DNA from: Serpula lacrymans var. lacrymans S7.9
Lineage: Eukaryota > Basidiomycota > Agaricomycetes > Boletales > Serpulaceae
Reading direction: 5' to 3'
Assembly (NCBI RefSeq): GCF_000218685.1
Contig: NW_006763296.1
Span: 1,446,907-1,510,906, forward strand
Length of the DNA stretch: 64,000 nucleotides
In this document: piece by piece, positions 49,180 to 60,779 of the stretch
How positions within the stretch are numbered: position 1 is the stretch's first letter
How the letters are laid out: the number at the start of each line of letters is the position of its first letter
The notes under the pieces: generated by a model
Database searches by the model: none
Seen by the model: only the letters and a program-made list of their open reading frames with translations
Told to the model about the DNA's origin: nothing
Made by a program: the position numbers and the translations under genes

Positions 49180-50344
49180 ATGACCTCTCCTCCCCCTCAC
49201 CCTCAAAGGCTCATCAAAATTATCGTTATCTCAGATTATGTCAGTTCTTTTCCTTCTGTCTGATCTCTTATTTATCCGCCTCACTCGCTTAACCCATCCT
49301 ATATCGTCTTAGATCTGTGCATTTTGCTACATCGGTAACAAGGAGCTGCGTGATGCTATCGAACAGTGTTCAGATCTCCCCGTGAAGTTTGACGTCGAGT
49401 TCCGGCCTTTCACTCTCGTGCACTGTCCAGAAGGCAAACCTATCCCACGCAAGGCCTATCTTGAGAAGAAGTTTGGCCCGGAGCAGGCAGATATGTCCTG
49501 GAAAGTCGTCGGGTCGATGGCGCAGGCAGCCGGGCTCAAGATGTGAGTCGTCCCTCTCCTTTGCTGCCGTCTTTGTGGGAGAATCCCCTTACTTTGCGAG
49601 CGCTTTGCAAGCGCTGGTTGCATGGCTGTGCTGCAGGTACCTTGATGGGAGATGGGTGCTGACTTTTTTTGTTTCCCGTTGTTTGTAGCAAAGACGAAGG
49701 ACTCATGTGTCAATCTGCAAACGCCCACCGTCTTTCAGTCAAAGCGTACCAGACGGGCGGACAGGAAATGCAGCAGAAGGTTGTAGCAACGCTCTTTGAG
49801 GCCAGCTTCGTGGAGAGTCAAGATCTTAGTAACCTGGATATCCTGGCAGACCTGGCGGCAAAGGCGGAGCTGATGGACCGGGAACAGGTAACGTGGCTAA
49901 TAGGCTATATATAATGCAGTCGTTTTGATAACAAGGTTTTTCGTTTTTTGACAGGCAGTGGAGTTCCTTCAATCAGACGAATGTAAAGAGGACGTAGAGA
50001 AGATGATTGCGGCGGCCAAAGCTAATGGTGTTATTGGGGTTCCGTTCATAATCATAAATGGGAAGTGGGCGCTAAACGGCGTCCAGTCAACCCAGTGTTA
50101 CATACAGGTGAGCAAACAGCGATTTTTTACTTTCCTATCAAATTCTTCTATGGATCTGCCTTGCTTGTGTCAACGCTGTCTCATCAACGCCACAACTCTT
50201 CATTTTTAGATCTTCCGGAAATTGGCGAAGTGTACGGAATTATGCTGTACACACTCCTCTCCGACCGTACCATCTGCTGCTCCTGGTAAACTTTTACAAA
50301 AGGTCGCCGCCCCATCAGCTGTAGTCGATACTGCAGAATCATAA
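49180..50344 (+). CDS. DsbA/FrnE-like thioredoxin-fold oxidoreductase
   Basis: A cytosolic thioredoxin-fold protein of the DSBA-like family (DsbA, FrnE, hydroxychromene-carboxylate isomerase relatives), about 270 residues. The start is the ATG at 49180 (MTSPPPHPQRLIKIIVISDY). A GTCAGT...TAG intron joins SDY to ICAFCYIGNKELRDA, so the active-site motif is CAFC in the usual position after strand 1. The second part has MCQSANAHRLSVKAYQTGGQEM, LFEASFVESQDLSN and GVIGVPFIIINGKWALNGVQS. The cis-Pro loop (GVPF) and INGKWALNG are family hallmarks. The last exon starts IFRKLAKC and ends at TAA 50342-50344. Five exons in all. Redox or isomerase function cannot be told apart from sequence. Confidence 0.88.
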
Positions 50345-51302
50345 CGGTTTTTCACCCATTTTATCTCCGGTGCGTTTGCATTGTCTGCTATAGTGTATAT
50401 TGACATTCAATCGTTTGTGGTATGGTGACTATCGATTTTGTCTCTACACCAGGTTGCTGAGGTCGCCCTATTTTCCCTCATATAAACTCTATCCTCCGAG
50501 CTCGTCAAGTTTGAGCTTCACTGTCTTTGATTCGTCTCTTTGTTATCTAGTGGGCTGCGTCAGGCTGCCTACCACTGCTATGCTGGGTGGATGTACTTTT
50601 GGCCTACCAACATTGTCATCATCACGCCCACGTTGCGTTCATGTCTGTTTAGCTGTTTCTTATACATTGTTTTTTTATTCGCATATCAGTCCACCCGTTG
50701 ATCAACCACTGTCTGACTCTCACGCAAGCGTGTTTTCATTCAGAGCCGCCACCGCCGCCACCAAGCCTGTCATACGACAAGTATCTTTTTTTGGTCTCAT
50801 AGCTGATAGACCGTTATTCATTGCTCTCGCGTACTTGAGTCTCTATACGATTGTTTCTCTCCGCTGCTTGTGAATTTTTTACATGATTCTGTGGGAAGGA
50901 CTCGGACTGTCGGCACAGGGCCCATATATCGCAGTCTTACAGTCATGGTTGCGCCATCCGACCTGCGATGAGATTTCCCACGGTGTTCCACTTTCTTCCT
51001 TCTCTGTGACGGCGCAATAGATGTGTCAGCATGACGTCGATCACTGAAAGCGTGCGGCAGCCTGTCTCAGACCAGCCGATTTGGAGCAGGGAAAACGCGT
51101 CAAAGGTCCAAGACGTCCAAGATGAGGGAGAAACGTGTTCAGATTTTACCATATTGTCGCAGCACCGTAGAACTACCACTCACCAGACACGCCTCTTTTT
51201 CCCCGTGCCCTCATACCGTTTAAATATCCTAGACATCACCAACAAGCTCTCTAATAAACAATTGGACAAAGACATACCATAGTACACCAGTAGTTAGCCA
51301 AT
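50345..51302. other. Intergenic between the DsbA-like and Sfk1-like genes
   Basis: Contains a 157-codon plus-strand open frame (50400-50873) rich in Ser, Leu and Cys with no family match and no ATG start, so I do not call a gene. The right end (51180-51302) is a likely promoter. Confidence 0.4.
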
Positions 51303-52518
51303 ATGATAATCCCTCTCCACCGACAACATTGGGCCTACGTTTGGATTCCAGTATTTGGTGCTTTCATTTGGTTTGGTGAGTTCATATACTTGTGTCCGCC
51401 ACTAAGATCTACTGAACCATGAGGTCAACAGGCACTCTGTTGGCAATGCTCATCACCTATCTCGCCCAGGGCCGCCCGCAGTATGTCACTCAGCAGGGAA
51501 AAGTTGCCTACATATCCGACGTTGGCGCCTCCTTCCTGAAACCACTCTTCGTAGTCTGCTGCTGCATCACAGGCACCTCTTTCTTTCTCTCCCTTTGCGT
51601 CGAGAGATGGCTCAGACATTCTGGAAGGTATGTTGATCCGTCGCCGTATGAAAGAATGCAACTTATGCTGTGAGTGGCGCGCAGACTTATTCCAGATATG
51701 CGTCGACGTGAAAGAACGCTGGGTATTCTTGCCATCATAGGGTCCTTCATCGGCATGTGGGGTCTCATCCTGCTTTCGGGCTTTGATACAAAGCGCTATC
51801 CAAGCCTACATAGAGCATTTTTGTTGGTTTTCATGATTGGTGTCGCCCTTAGCGCCATTTTTACAATCACGGAGGTAGGCATGTATCGAGTATCCAAAGT
51901 AGCCGTTCCTGATGTTGCGAAACAGTATCGATGGATCAGCAAAGACTTCATAGAGATCCGCAAATTGAAACACGCGTACATCGCCAAAGCCTTAATCGCG
52001 GGCATCCTTATTTTGCTTGCTATTGCTTTTGGAATAACTCTTTATTATGTCCCAGATGTAGGAGGTGCGTTTTGGCTTTACCTTGATAGGAAGTTAGTAC
52101 TGATATCACCCGTCATCTTCACATTCCCATTCCTCACCTCTTCCCTGGTGTCGCATTCATTCAAACCCAAACAGCCATTCTTGAATGGACCATTTCATTT
52201 GGCTTCACGCTATACCTCCTCACATACTACTACGACTTACGGATGGCAAAAGGCATAGAAAAGGGACAATATAACAAGAATATGCTAGCGATGGGGCCTA
52301 CCACAAATGGGCCGGGTACAGCACAAGGAGAGGTACCGGTATACGGGAATGGCGGAGGCACGTTTAGCCCTACGGAAGGCTACAGGAATGGCTTCGGGAA
52401 TGGAGATGGAAGCCTCAATGGAAATCACCCCTTAAGAAATGATGCCGTAAATGCTGGGATTAGCAATGGCACAGGGTATGGAGCGAACATGCAGGGCCCT
52501 GGCATGCGTCAACTATAA
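51303..52518 (+). CDS. Frag1/DRAM/Sfk1 family membrane protein
   Basis: A six-helix plasma-membrane or endomembrane protein related to yeast Sfk1, which acts in phosphoinositide and lipid-asymmetry control. The start is the ATG at 51303 (MIIPLHRQHWAYVWIPVFGAF). Spliced exons give WFGTLLAMLITYLAQGRPQY, AYISDVGASFLKPLFVVCCC (the family's ISD-x-GA motif), GILAIIGSFIGMWGLILLSGFD, a linker to YRWISKDFIEIRKLKHAYIAK, GILILLAIAFGITLYYVP and AILEWTISFGFTLYLLTYYYDL. The tail is polar and rich in Gly and Asn (GNGGGTFSPTEGYRNGFGNG), ending RQL with TAA at 52516-52518. Five introns with standard borders; intact. Confidence 0.88.
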
Positions 52519-53965
52519 GATTTGCTGAAGGAAGGACTAGACTCTGCGACAGGACTTACTGACTTGTTTAATACTTACGTAGCATGATCATACTGAATAT
52601 TGAGACTTTTCATTGGATCCAAAGAATGGGCATTCTGGGGGTAGATTTGGATAACGATTGCGAAGCTCAAATCTCTAGAGGACTATAAAAGCTGCTTGAA
52701 GCTGTTTCTGGTTATTTGGTGACGCGAAACGCGTTCGCTCGTTTATGATTGCCATACCCCAGAGACAAAATGACAAGCCGGGTAATCCAATGCGGCTTGG
52801 CAGTGATACTACGGCGTTCGGTCATGCAGACTCTTGCAAGTTGACGCATATCCATATCGATAACGAACATTAGCATGATGATCGACCGCTCTATACTGGG
52901 AAGAAAGAAGTTTAATTTCCAAAATGTAAGGCAGAGAAGCATTTGACATACTGTCGACGCAGTCCTCTGGGGTAAGGAAGATAAGAGTCAGTGCTGTACA
53001 GAGCTAAGCTCCACACGCCCAGGATATCACCGACACCATGCCTTCTATCTCCATTCAAGAATACACAGACAAGGCAATCTTGTCACGGTAAAACTTCATT
53101 GTACTGGTTTTGTAAGCCGCACTATCGACCTGTTTCTGGTCGAGTTATTCTTTCCATTCCAGATGGTAACTGACAGCCCATCCATTCGTGGAGACTTCGC
53201 CGGTACTAAATAGCACCTAGACTCAAGGGTCACAGTTGAATTTTCAACATCGTGTGCCCGAGAGGAGTCATATGACATGGACGAAGACCGTGGCTGGCAG
53301 GGAGATATAGGAGCTAACGACGCGCATTCATGCATATTCATCAAGGACCCTCATGGTGATATCGATGGTCTGCGAGAAACAGGCATTCAAGGCTACGCCA
53401 GTCAAGGCTGATGACGTAGAAGGAGTATAAGCGTAGGGAACTCACAATCGGTATTCGCATATGGAGACTGGTGGGACATGCTGAGAGTAATACGTTGACG
53501 GGAGGGAAGATATTGGAATGGATTGCGGTGATGTACCATATTATATATGGCCAGCTAGGATGCCATTGTGTCAGCCACCACGCACGACCAACTCACATTC
53601 CAAATGCATTCCATGCGCCATAGCCGCACTGTTTATGCTGTTCTATCTTCATGATCGAGCCTGAGCGCTTGAAATATAGTCTGTCCTAATGACTTACATA
53701 GCCTGGTACGCAAAGTTGATAGTACTATATGGCAATTTGGGGGGAGATTATCGCGCTATCCCGAATAAAATAAATTTACTTACTTCATGAGTTTAGAAAA
53801 TGCTCTGGGTGATAGTGAGCCCATTTGCTCAGCGAGCCAAAACATACGGCGCGTAGCGTTACGCCAAAATGAAGAGGTCAAGGGATACCGCAACCACCAC
53901 ACTTGCCTGGAAAGGCAGTGTGACTCATGACTGTGACTGGCCCGTGCGCGCACCCCTTCTCAAGG
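52519..53965. other. Intergenic, nothing certain
   Basis: About 1.4 kb with only short frames lacking family motifs. The right end (53930-53965) is GC-rich and leads into the U2 promoter. Confidence 0.4.
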
Positions 53966-53972
53966 TATATAA
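53966..53972 (+). promoter_or_regulatory. TATA box of the U2 snRNA gene
   Basis: TATATAA centred about 25 nt before the inferred first base of U2, in a GC-rich context (GCGCGCACC upstream, GCGCGCG downstream). Confidence 0.7.
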
Positions 53973-53992
53973 GCCGCGCGCGAACAAGATGA

Positions 53993-54184
53993 ATCCTTAC
54001 CACTCTGGCCTTTTGGCTTAGATCAAGTGTAGTATCTGTTCTTAATAGTTTAACCACTATTATGGAGGCACCGCCTCCATTCTTTGGTTATCTAATTTTT
54101 GCCGCCCTTGTCCTCTTGTGCTCTGCTTGCAACACGAGGGGCGTGATGACCTTGCTACTGCACTTACTGGCTTGCGTCGTCGGG
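53993..54184 (+). ncRNA. U2 spliceosomal snRNA
   Basis: U2 snRNA base-pairs with the intron branch point and with U6. The 5' third carries CCTTTTGGCTTAGATCAAG followed by TGTAGTATCTGTTCTT, the near-invariant region containing the branch-point-pairing GTAGTA. Stem-loop IIa/b is represented by TGGAGGCACCGCCTCCA, the Sm site by AATTTTTG (about 54091-54098), then a long stem-loop (CCTCTTGTG...AACACGAGGGG) and a terminal stem-loop (GATGACC...GTCGTC) in the positions of stems III and IV. The length of about 190 nt is normal. The 3' end is approximate. A TATA box precedes it, so Pol II-type transcription is likely. Confidence 0.9.
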
Positions 54185-54879
54185 GGATCTCTTTTTGACC
54201 CTTATTCTCTTTGTTCTGCTTTCTAATGCTTGTCAATTGACATGTCATGGGGTCGGACAAAAATAATATGTGTCTTCTCTTTTTTCTGGTTTGATTTTCA
54301 CTTTATGTAGCTCTAAGTTCGTAAATTTTCAGGCATGACAATGATCAATGAAATGACCTGACTCATCAGATTCAGCTGTATAATGTTTTCCTGTCAACTG
54401 GAACATGGAAAGCTTGCAGTCTCAGTGAGGCATTTATCAAGTTCAATTCGGCTGCTTACAACGATAAACCATATGCTTACGGCATGACAGCTTCAATGAA
54501 GGCAGATTTAGAGTCGAGCAAGAGCAGCACAGATGCGGTGTATATTGTTATGAGCGTTAAGGCCCAGTCGGAAACGACAATATTTAGGCTGATAGAAAAT
54601 GATTGTCACCGAATATACCATTCTGTATCTATCTAAATACCAGAATGACCCTTTCAATCCTTAGAATATTATTACCAGCTATTGTAGAATATTTACACTG
54701 AATATATTGTTTTGAATCATTGTCTTTCTTTGATTTCAGGACCATTCAGACTCAAAGCAATTGAAAACGAAAGCTATTGATTTATTGGGAAGCATCAAAA
54801 ACATATGAAAACGAAACACAACAAATTACAGCAATTTACTCGAAAACGAAATAAAATGATATCTGCCGAACCAAAATGA
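54185..54879. other. Intergenic downstream of U2
   Basis: AT-rich; no gene or repeat recognised. Confidence 0.4.
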
Positions 54880-55189
54880 TTATGCCTTTGCATTGAGTTT
54901 CTAGAATCAAAATAGTATAATATTAGTACTAGCAGACCAATAATGTGATACTCACCATAATAGCAGCATCTGAAGCGTATTTCTAAAATAAGGGTTAGCA
55001 AATATACAGAGAATATGAGAAACAACCTTACCCGTTGCAAATCCTCCAGGAGGTCCTTGTAGAAGATGTTGAAGTCCACCTTGTGTCCAGTGGGATAATC
55101 TTGAACCCCATTTCTAGTTCGCAAGTTCCTGAAGACCTGCAGAAGAGTCAGTTAAATTTATACATAGGGCCTTGCCGTAAAAAGTTCAT
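54880..55189 (-). CDS. Possible small hypothetical gene
   Basis: Three minus-strand exons join cleanly: an exon starting after TTCTGCAG that encodes VFRNLRTRNGVQDYPTGHK and FNIFYKDLLEDLQR, then a GTAAGG...TTTTAG intron, KYASDAAIM, a GTGAGT...TCTAG intron and KLNAKA with TAA at 54880-54882. The first exon is unclear: an ATG at 55187-55189 (MNFLRQ) would join in frame only through a non-GT donor. The small size and charged helix suggest a mitochondrial or accessory subunit, but I do not recognise it. Confidence 0.42.
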
Positions 55190-56559
55190 GGTGGTACTGG
55201 GATGGAGGTGGTATGAGGACAAGGAGATGTAGTGTGTCGTGCTGGGGCGGCAACATTTTGGGGAACTGGTCACATGACCAGGATTCCATCCAGACTGTCG
55301 TCGAGACACCGAGACAAGTTGAAGTCGAGTTCACGATCAGATCAGAGTCAAAGTCCAGAATCTCAATCGTTTTCAATCGTGAGAAATTTTTGATTATATC
55401 AGTGTGTTTGTTTGGCAATCATACATTCACTGAGATTCAGTCTAATTCTAATTCTGTCGTGTCGTTTTTGACTGGGGTTAAGGGTTAGAGTGATAGCGCA
55501 GAGGCGTGACATAGACAAAAGTGGAGAAGTAGCATTGAGGCACAACAGCTTGCCAACTCATCGGAATCAAGGTCAATGAAAACTACTAACTTGAATATGA
55601 TGTTACATGGTTGATCAGGTCCTCAATTTGGTCTGTTTCTGCAGTGATTCTATGGCCATTTTCAAGAGCGGATTTCTCTGGCAGTCCAGGTTCACCACAC
55701 CGGGAGGTAGTACTCTTCGATGGCTATCGAATGTGATGTTCTTCGTCATTCTACTTGTCCTCAAATTAGACACACTTGCCGTAGATGAAATGGGTGAGGA
55801 GTCAGCGGAGATACATTACTGCGGGTACGTGTACAGCATGACATGTAGAAAAGGATCTATACCACAATGTTCTGATCAAGCCTTCGAGAATAGAAGTGGT
55901 TCGCTGCCTTCCACGCAGGTTTTCTAATAGCAAAATTACGGTCAACATAATCCCCCTTCTAGATGTATTACAGTTTGCTTTCATAATCTACAGCTGACCT
56001 TCATCAGGCTTTGTAGCGAACCCCGGTCCACCCTTTAAACCCGTTTGTTCCTACAGTAACCAATGAGGCACATCATTTTGGCCAATCCTCGACACTTTGC
56101 ACAACTTTTGGTCCTAACCCAAACCGTCAAACCATTGGGCGGTAGCAAACCTGCCTGTCCATAGCTCTTCTTCTCTGACGATGATATGAAAGTGCATTCC
56201 CGATGGCCGGGATAATGTCTGTTAGGAAGGACTCAAAAGTATGTGCTTCTCTTCTTTCAGGCTGTTGAAACATCACCCACCGGTATATGGTATGCAAATA
56301 CCTCTTAGTAACTCCCTTTGCGATATCTTGACTGACTATCTGGACTTACAAATGGCCTTCTTCGATACGAACATCACGGTGAACCAGTGGAACAACTTTA
56401 CTCAGGTTCGATGTTTCTCATGTATACGGCTCCGTGAGCTTTTTGACAACAGTTAAACCTGAGAAGTTCTCCTATCTCCGATGGATGAGAGTATTCCGTC
56501 GGTAAAAATGAAGATAAATACCAGAAAGTCTGCACTGATTTTCGTTCTGCACAGACAGA
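55190..56559. promoter_or_regulatory. Upstream region of P450-3 with conserved block
   Basis: No confident gene. At about 55770-55840 it carries a diverged form of the block found upstream of both other P450 genes (ACACTTGCCGTAGATGAAAT...GCGGGTACGTGTACAG). The segment from there to 56559 resembles 40525-41300 in outline. Near 55478-55488 there is a degenerate telomere-like GGTTAAGGGTTAG. Confidence 0.45.
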
Positions 56560-59010
56560 ATGAGCGTCATATCTTGGTCCATCTTGAGCGTAATTGTACT
56601 GCTTGCAGTGACTGCACGCTACCGTGTGCGGCGTCGGTCCATCAAGGACATTCGAGGACCCGCTTCGCCCTCTCGATTATTAGGTTCGTTTCGTGTTCTT
56701 GCGGTATCAAGTGCTATTGGGACTACAATATTTTTAGGTAATGAAATGCAATTTCGCCACGAAGAGGAAATTGGCGGTGTGCAATTCCAATGGGCTCGCC
56801 AGTATGGTGCCGCTTGGCGTACGCAAGGATGCTTTGGAGTATGTTCATATGTTACTCCTTGTGCTAATGCATATTAACATCGAAGTCTTCGACAAAAATC
56901 AGGAGGATGTGTTGTGGATAACAGACCCAAAGGCTCTTCAGTATATCTTCCATACATCTGGATATCGGTTCCCGAAGACCAAGGCAATAGATCAATTTAC
57001 AAAAACTTTCACGGGCCGAGGGATGGTTGCGGTTGAAGGTATGTTGCCTTGTTACTTCTCATAGATGACACTGACGGTATATTTTAATCAGGCGATGTTC
57101 ACCAGCGCCAGAGGAAGATCTTGAGTCCTGCCTTTTCTGCAGGGCAATTGCGTACATTCCTACCAATATTTAGACAGCTAGCTTCTCGCGTAAGAGGCTC
57201 TTCATATTGCGTTTCCATCTCTTACGTCGTTTTCCCTTGCATCAGCTAAGTCAGAATTGGAAGGACAAACTGGAGGCCAGCATGTCTTACAAAAGTGCTG
57301 TCATCAACGTCCCTCAAATGCTGGCCAGTATGACATTAGATGTTATCGGTGAAGGTGGACGAAAACTTCTTGTGTCCTGTTGAGCGCATGCTCATATTCC
57401 TATCATCAGCTGCTTTTGACTATCAATTTGGAGCGCTAGGCGACCAAAAGAATGAGCTTGCACGTGTCTTTCAGAATCTCTTGTAGGTCTCTCTTCTCCT
57501 GGTATATTTTATGTTTACAGATTTTCCAGTGTCGATTCTGTGCTTCATCCGCCTGCATGGGATGTATTGTTCAAGGCTACGTGGCGCTACATTCCTGATC
57601 CCATCTTGCACTACGTTAGGCACTTGCCGACGAGGGAGTACAGCCGCTTCAAATTGTTCCTGGAAACCGCTTTCCGCGTTGGACAGGACCTCGTAGACCA
57701 GAAAGCGTCCTCCACGGAAAAGGGTGGTAAAGATATCATAAGCATCTTGGGTAAGCAACATCTTGTTCTAACATTGCAGCTGAACGTAAAGTATTTTTCA
57801 TTAGTGCAATCCAGTATTACTGACGATGTCAAGAAGCATTTAAGCAATGATGAGATGCTTTCCCAAATAGCGTGATTATCCAGTTGAAACATCTAACCGA
57901 ACTAATTTGTGGCTGAGCGCCTTCGTTCATTCTAGGACATTCCTTTTGGCTGGTCACGATACAACCGCCAATACTCTTACCTGGACGCTATATGAACTAT
58001 CCAAGAGACCAGAAGATCAAAAGAAGATACGCGACGAAATCGTGGCTGCTCGCAAGGAGATGGAAGCGCGTGGAGATGAAGACTTCGTCCCTAGTGATTT
58101 CGACTCAATGCTCTTTATGAACGCCGTCATCAAGGTCAGTGCAAGTGCAGTGTTATCGAGATCCAAAGAAATTGCTGAGAATGATAATCCAGGAGAGTCT
58201 GCGGTTACATCCCATTATTCCCATGCTCTTCCGGGAAGCAGCCAGTGAGGATGTTATCCCCCTTTCTCAGCCGATCGAGACTGCGTCAGGTAAAGTCATC
58301 AATCAAGTTCCTGTTAGCAAGGGTCAAGTCATCAATATCTCTATCTGCGCATACAACCGGTGAGTAGCATCATACTCTCCTGTACTAAGGTTGTATTTTT
58401 ATCTAAAATGACTACAGACTACAGAGTGTTTGGGGCGAAGATGCAGATAGTTGGAACCCAAATAGATTCCTGGACGATAACAAGGAGAGACAGACATCCG
58501 TTGGGGTTTTCGCGAACTTGTGCGTGTTCAAAATTCCATTTGGTCTCATCACTATATCATTCTCATGACATTTTGTTCACAATTTCCAGAATGACCTTTT
58601 GTGAGTAATACATTATATTTATATTGCGTAGCAATGAGCTAAATGCCTGATGCGCGTTTTGAATAGCTGCCGGCATACGTGCTTGTATCGGGTGAGTCCA
58701 CACGCAGTCTGTACCGTTCCCAAATTGTGCTGATAATCTTACCTCCATCGTAGATGGCGCTTTGCGTATGTACCTTCCCTCACGATGGTCTCAGCAGACC
58801 CACATATTAATCTCACCTGTTCTTGGTGTATACAGAGTGCTCGAGATGCAAGCTGTTCTCACAGAGCTTATCGAGATGTTCGAGTTTAAATATCCTGAGG
58901 GATTGGACGTTGTGCGGCTCAACTCGGGAATCATGTCACCCGCCATCAGAGGGAAGGTGGAGATGGGGGTACAGCTGCCTCTGCATGTCTCGCTCGTACA
59001 TGGAGCCTGA
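56560..59010 (+). CDS. Cytochrome P450 monooxygenase, paralogue 3
   Basis: A more diverged member of the same P450 family. The start is the ATG at 56560 ([23 protein letters not shown]). It has [46 protein letters not shown] (I-helix), ESLRLHPIIP (ExxR), WNPNRFLDD and [14 protein letters not shown] (haem loop). Exon borders are at the same places as in the other two copies, including the 12-nt micro-exon ATGGCGCTTTGC (about 58754-58765). The stop TGA is at 59008-59010. All catalytic motifs are intact. The substitutions cluster in the substrate-recognition parts of the N-terminal half, so a different substrate range is possible. Confidence 0.88.
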
Positions 59011-59563
59011 ATGTATTTGTGCTACCCGACGTGATGGGCCCCAATTGTACCTGTATGATCTATATCTCTCTATCAAATGTTGAAAATCACCTGTTGACAA
59101 GTGTTTATGGGTGTCAAACCAGTCAAGTCGAGTTATTACCAAGTGGATCCATGTTCACGTTCATCATGATTCAGACACATCTGTTAATCAATCTGGAAGG
59201 GCGGCAACAGGTATTTTTGTGGATAGGATCAAGATCGCTTGAAAAAAAAAAGTGCTACACTGCTCGCGGAATATGCTGCTCAGACGGATCTGGCAGAGCC
59301 TCCTTCCTAGCTTTGGTGTAGTTCGTGTTTATTCTTCATCACACAGCCCGTGGCCAGGCGGTTCCCAGAAGCATCCAGGTTTTTTGACGAATAATTCGGA
59401 TGAGACGATTGTAGGAATTAGATGAAATCGTTCGGATTTGATCTAGCAGGACAATAAGCTCAGACTTCGAGAGAAGATCTGATATATTCAGAATAATGTA
59501 CCTAGCAAGACAATAAGCTGAAAATGAGGTATAAGCTAAGTACTCATAGGTTTAACATAAAAG
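59011..59563. other. 3' flank of P450-3 and edge of the second transposon cluster
   Basis: No gene. Contains short direct repeats (CTAG-CA-GACAATAAGCT at 59443-59460 and 59502-59519; CAGACTTCGAGAGAAGATCT at 59461 and again in the LTR at 59574), suggesting a partially duplicated LTR end. Confidence 0.45.
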
Positions 59564-59772
59564 TATCTCACCTCAGACTTCGAGAGAAGATCTGAGGTGT
59601 CTGCCTGACGACGACAGCATATATAAATGAAGACGGAACCAGAAAAAAATGATGCGGTATATTGGGTGCACGGGCCACCCCAACTACTGGACTTCCCCAG
59701 TTTGGCGCCTGCGCCACTCCTTATCCATGCAGCACGCCGTACGACGCTTGTGCGTTTCGTATACTTCCAACA
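59564..59772 (-). repeat. 3' LTR of copia element 2
   Basis: Read on the minus strand: TGTTGGAAGTATACG... to ...TCTGAGGTGAGATA, 209 bp, with a TATATATG box and a terminal hairpin ACCTCAGA/TCTGAGGT (59570-59598). A polypurine tract (TTGAGGGGGAG) directly precedes it on the minus strand. Confidence 0.75.
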
Positions 59773-59779
59773 CTCCCCC

Positions 59780-60561
59780 TCAAGCCGTACGGAGTCCGAG
59801 TGCACTTGCAAAGTGCTTGACCTTGGCCGAAGGCAAAGCTTTTGTGAGTAGGTCCGCTGTCATGTCTTCAGTTGGGCAATAGTTGATCTCGATTTTTCCA
59901 TCTTCGATAGCGTGTCGGATAAAATGGTAACGAATGTCGATGTGCTTCGTTCGAGCGTGATACTGACCATCTTTGGCCAATGCAATTGCAGATTGATTGT
60001 CACAACGTAGATCAGTTGGAGGTAAGTCTTCTCTGAATAATTCGCTGATGAACATTCACATCCACAGGATTTCTTTTGTTGCATGGGTAGCCACAACATA
60101 TTCAGCTTCCATTGTGGACAACGCAACAATTTCTTGTTGCTTTGAATACCATGAAATGGCACCGCCATCAAGCATCATGGCGTAGCCTGATATGGCTTGT
60201 CTTGTTTCATGACAAAACCGGATAAACCTGGTCTCTGCCAAAGCAGCCATTGTTCTCCATGGAGCATAGCCACCACTCCATGGAGTAACCATTGTTCTCC
60301 TACTCCTAGGAGTCATTATACCTTAGCGAGCAGCACCTCCGACTATAAGTAGTAGGGGGTTTAGTATAGGAATACCTCAGTCGTTTCTATAGCCTCTCAG
60401 GCAGCGGCTGAGGTATGTTACATTACATTTATTAGAGATCACCTTAAACTAACATCTATTGTAGTTTCACTTAGGTATATAATAAAGTCGTTTCTATAGC
60501 CTCTTTCTATAGCCTCTCAGGCAGCGGCTGAGTTTCACTTAGTTTTATTATTTCATTCATG
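59780..60561 (-). pseudogene. Copia element 2, RNase H fragment interrupted by a solo LTR
   Basis: The minus-strand frame reads ETRQAISGYAMMLDGGAISW, QQEIVALSTMEAEYVV, KEILWM-stop-MFISELF, LRCDNQSAIALAKDG, TKHIDIRYHFIRHAI and DMTADLLTKALP. It is the 3' end of a copia RNase H. TGA at 60056-60058 stands where Arg is expected (WLR...LLSEL). Its upstream end is cut by copia element 3's LTR (60562) and, between, by the solo LTR at 60210-60550. Confidence 0.83.
60210..60550 (+). mobile_element. Solo LTR of the 33.8-kb copia family
   Basis: A 341-bp TGACAAAACC...TTTTATTA sequence closely matching the LTRs at 33792 and 39438, with a perfect 5-bp target duplication TTTCA at 60205-60209 and 60551-60555. 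It carries the internal TTTCTATAGCCTCT motif two and a half times. Confidence 0.92.
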
Positions 60562-60768
60562 TGTTGGAATGATGAGCTCAAGGGATACAGTGCAAGCGTG
60601 CACAAAGGACGAGCACCTAGAAATGAAAGTCAGCACAAGGTAGAGTTGGAGTGATGCGACACTCACCAATATATATCCATCAAAAAATTTATACTTCTGT
60701 TTTCCCTTATAAGCCGTATGCTGCCACGTACACACCTCAGAGTCCCTCATTAACTCTGAGGTGAGATA
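60562..60768 (+). repeat. 5' LTR of copia element 3
   Basis: 207 bp, TGTTGGAATGATG...CTCTGAGGTGAGATA, with TATATATCC and a terminal hairpin CACCTCAGAG (60733-60742)/CTCTGAGGTG (60754-60763). Same start and same hairpin design as the LTR at 59564-59772 but otherwise different sequence. Confidence 0.7.
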
Positions 60769-60779
60769 GTGTTTTGAGC

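Noticed and set aside
50400..50873. 157-codon plus-strand open frame after the DsbA-like gene
   Set aside because: Starts without ATG, composition is Ser/Leu/Cys-rich and nondescript, no splice logic or family motif.
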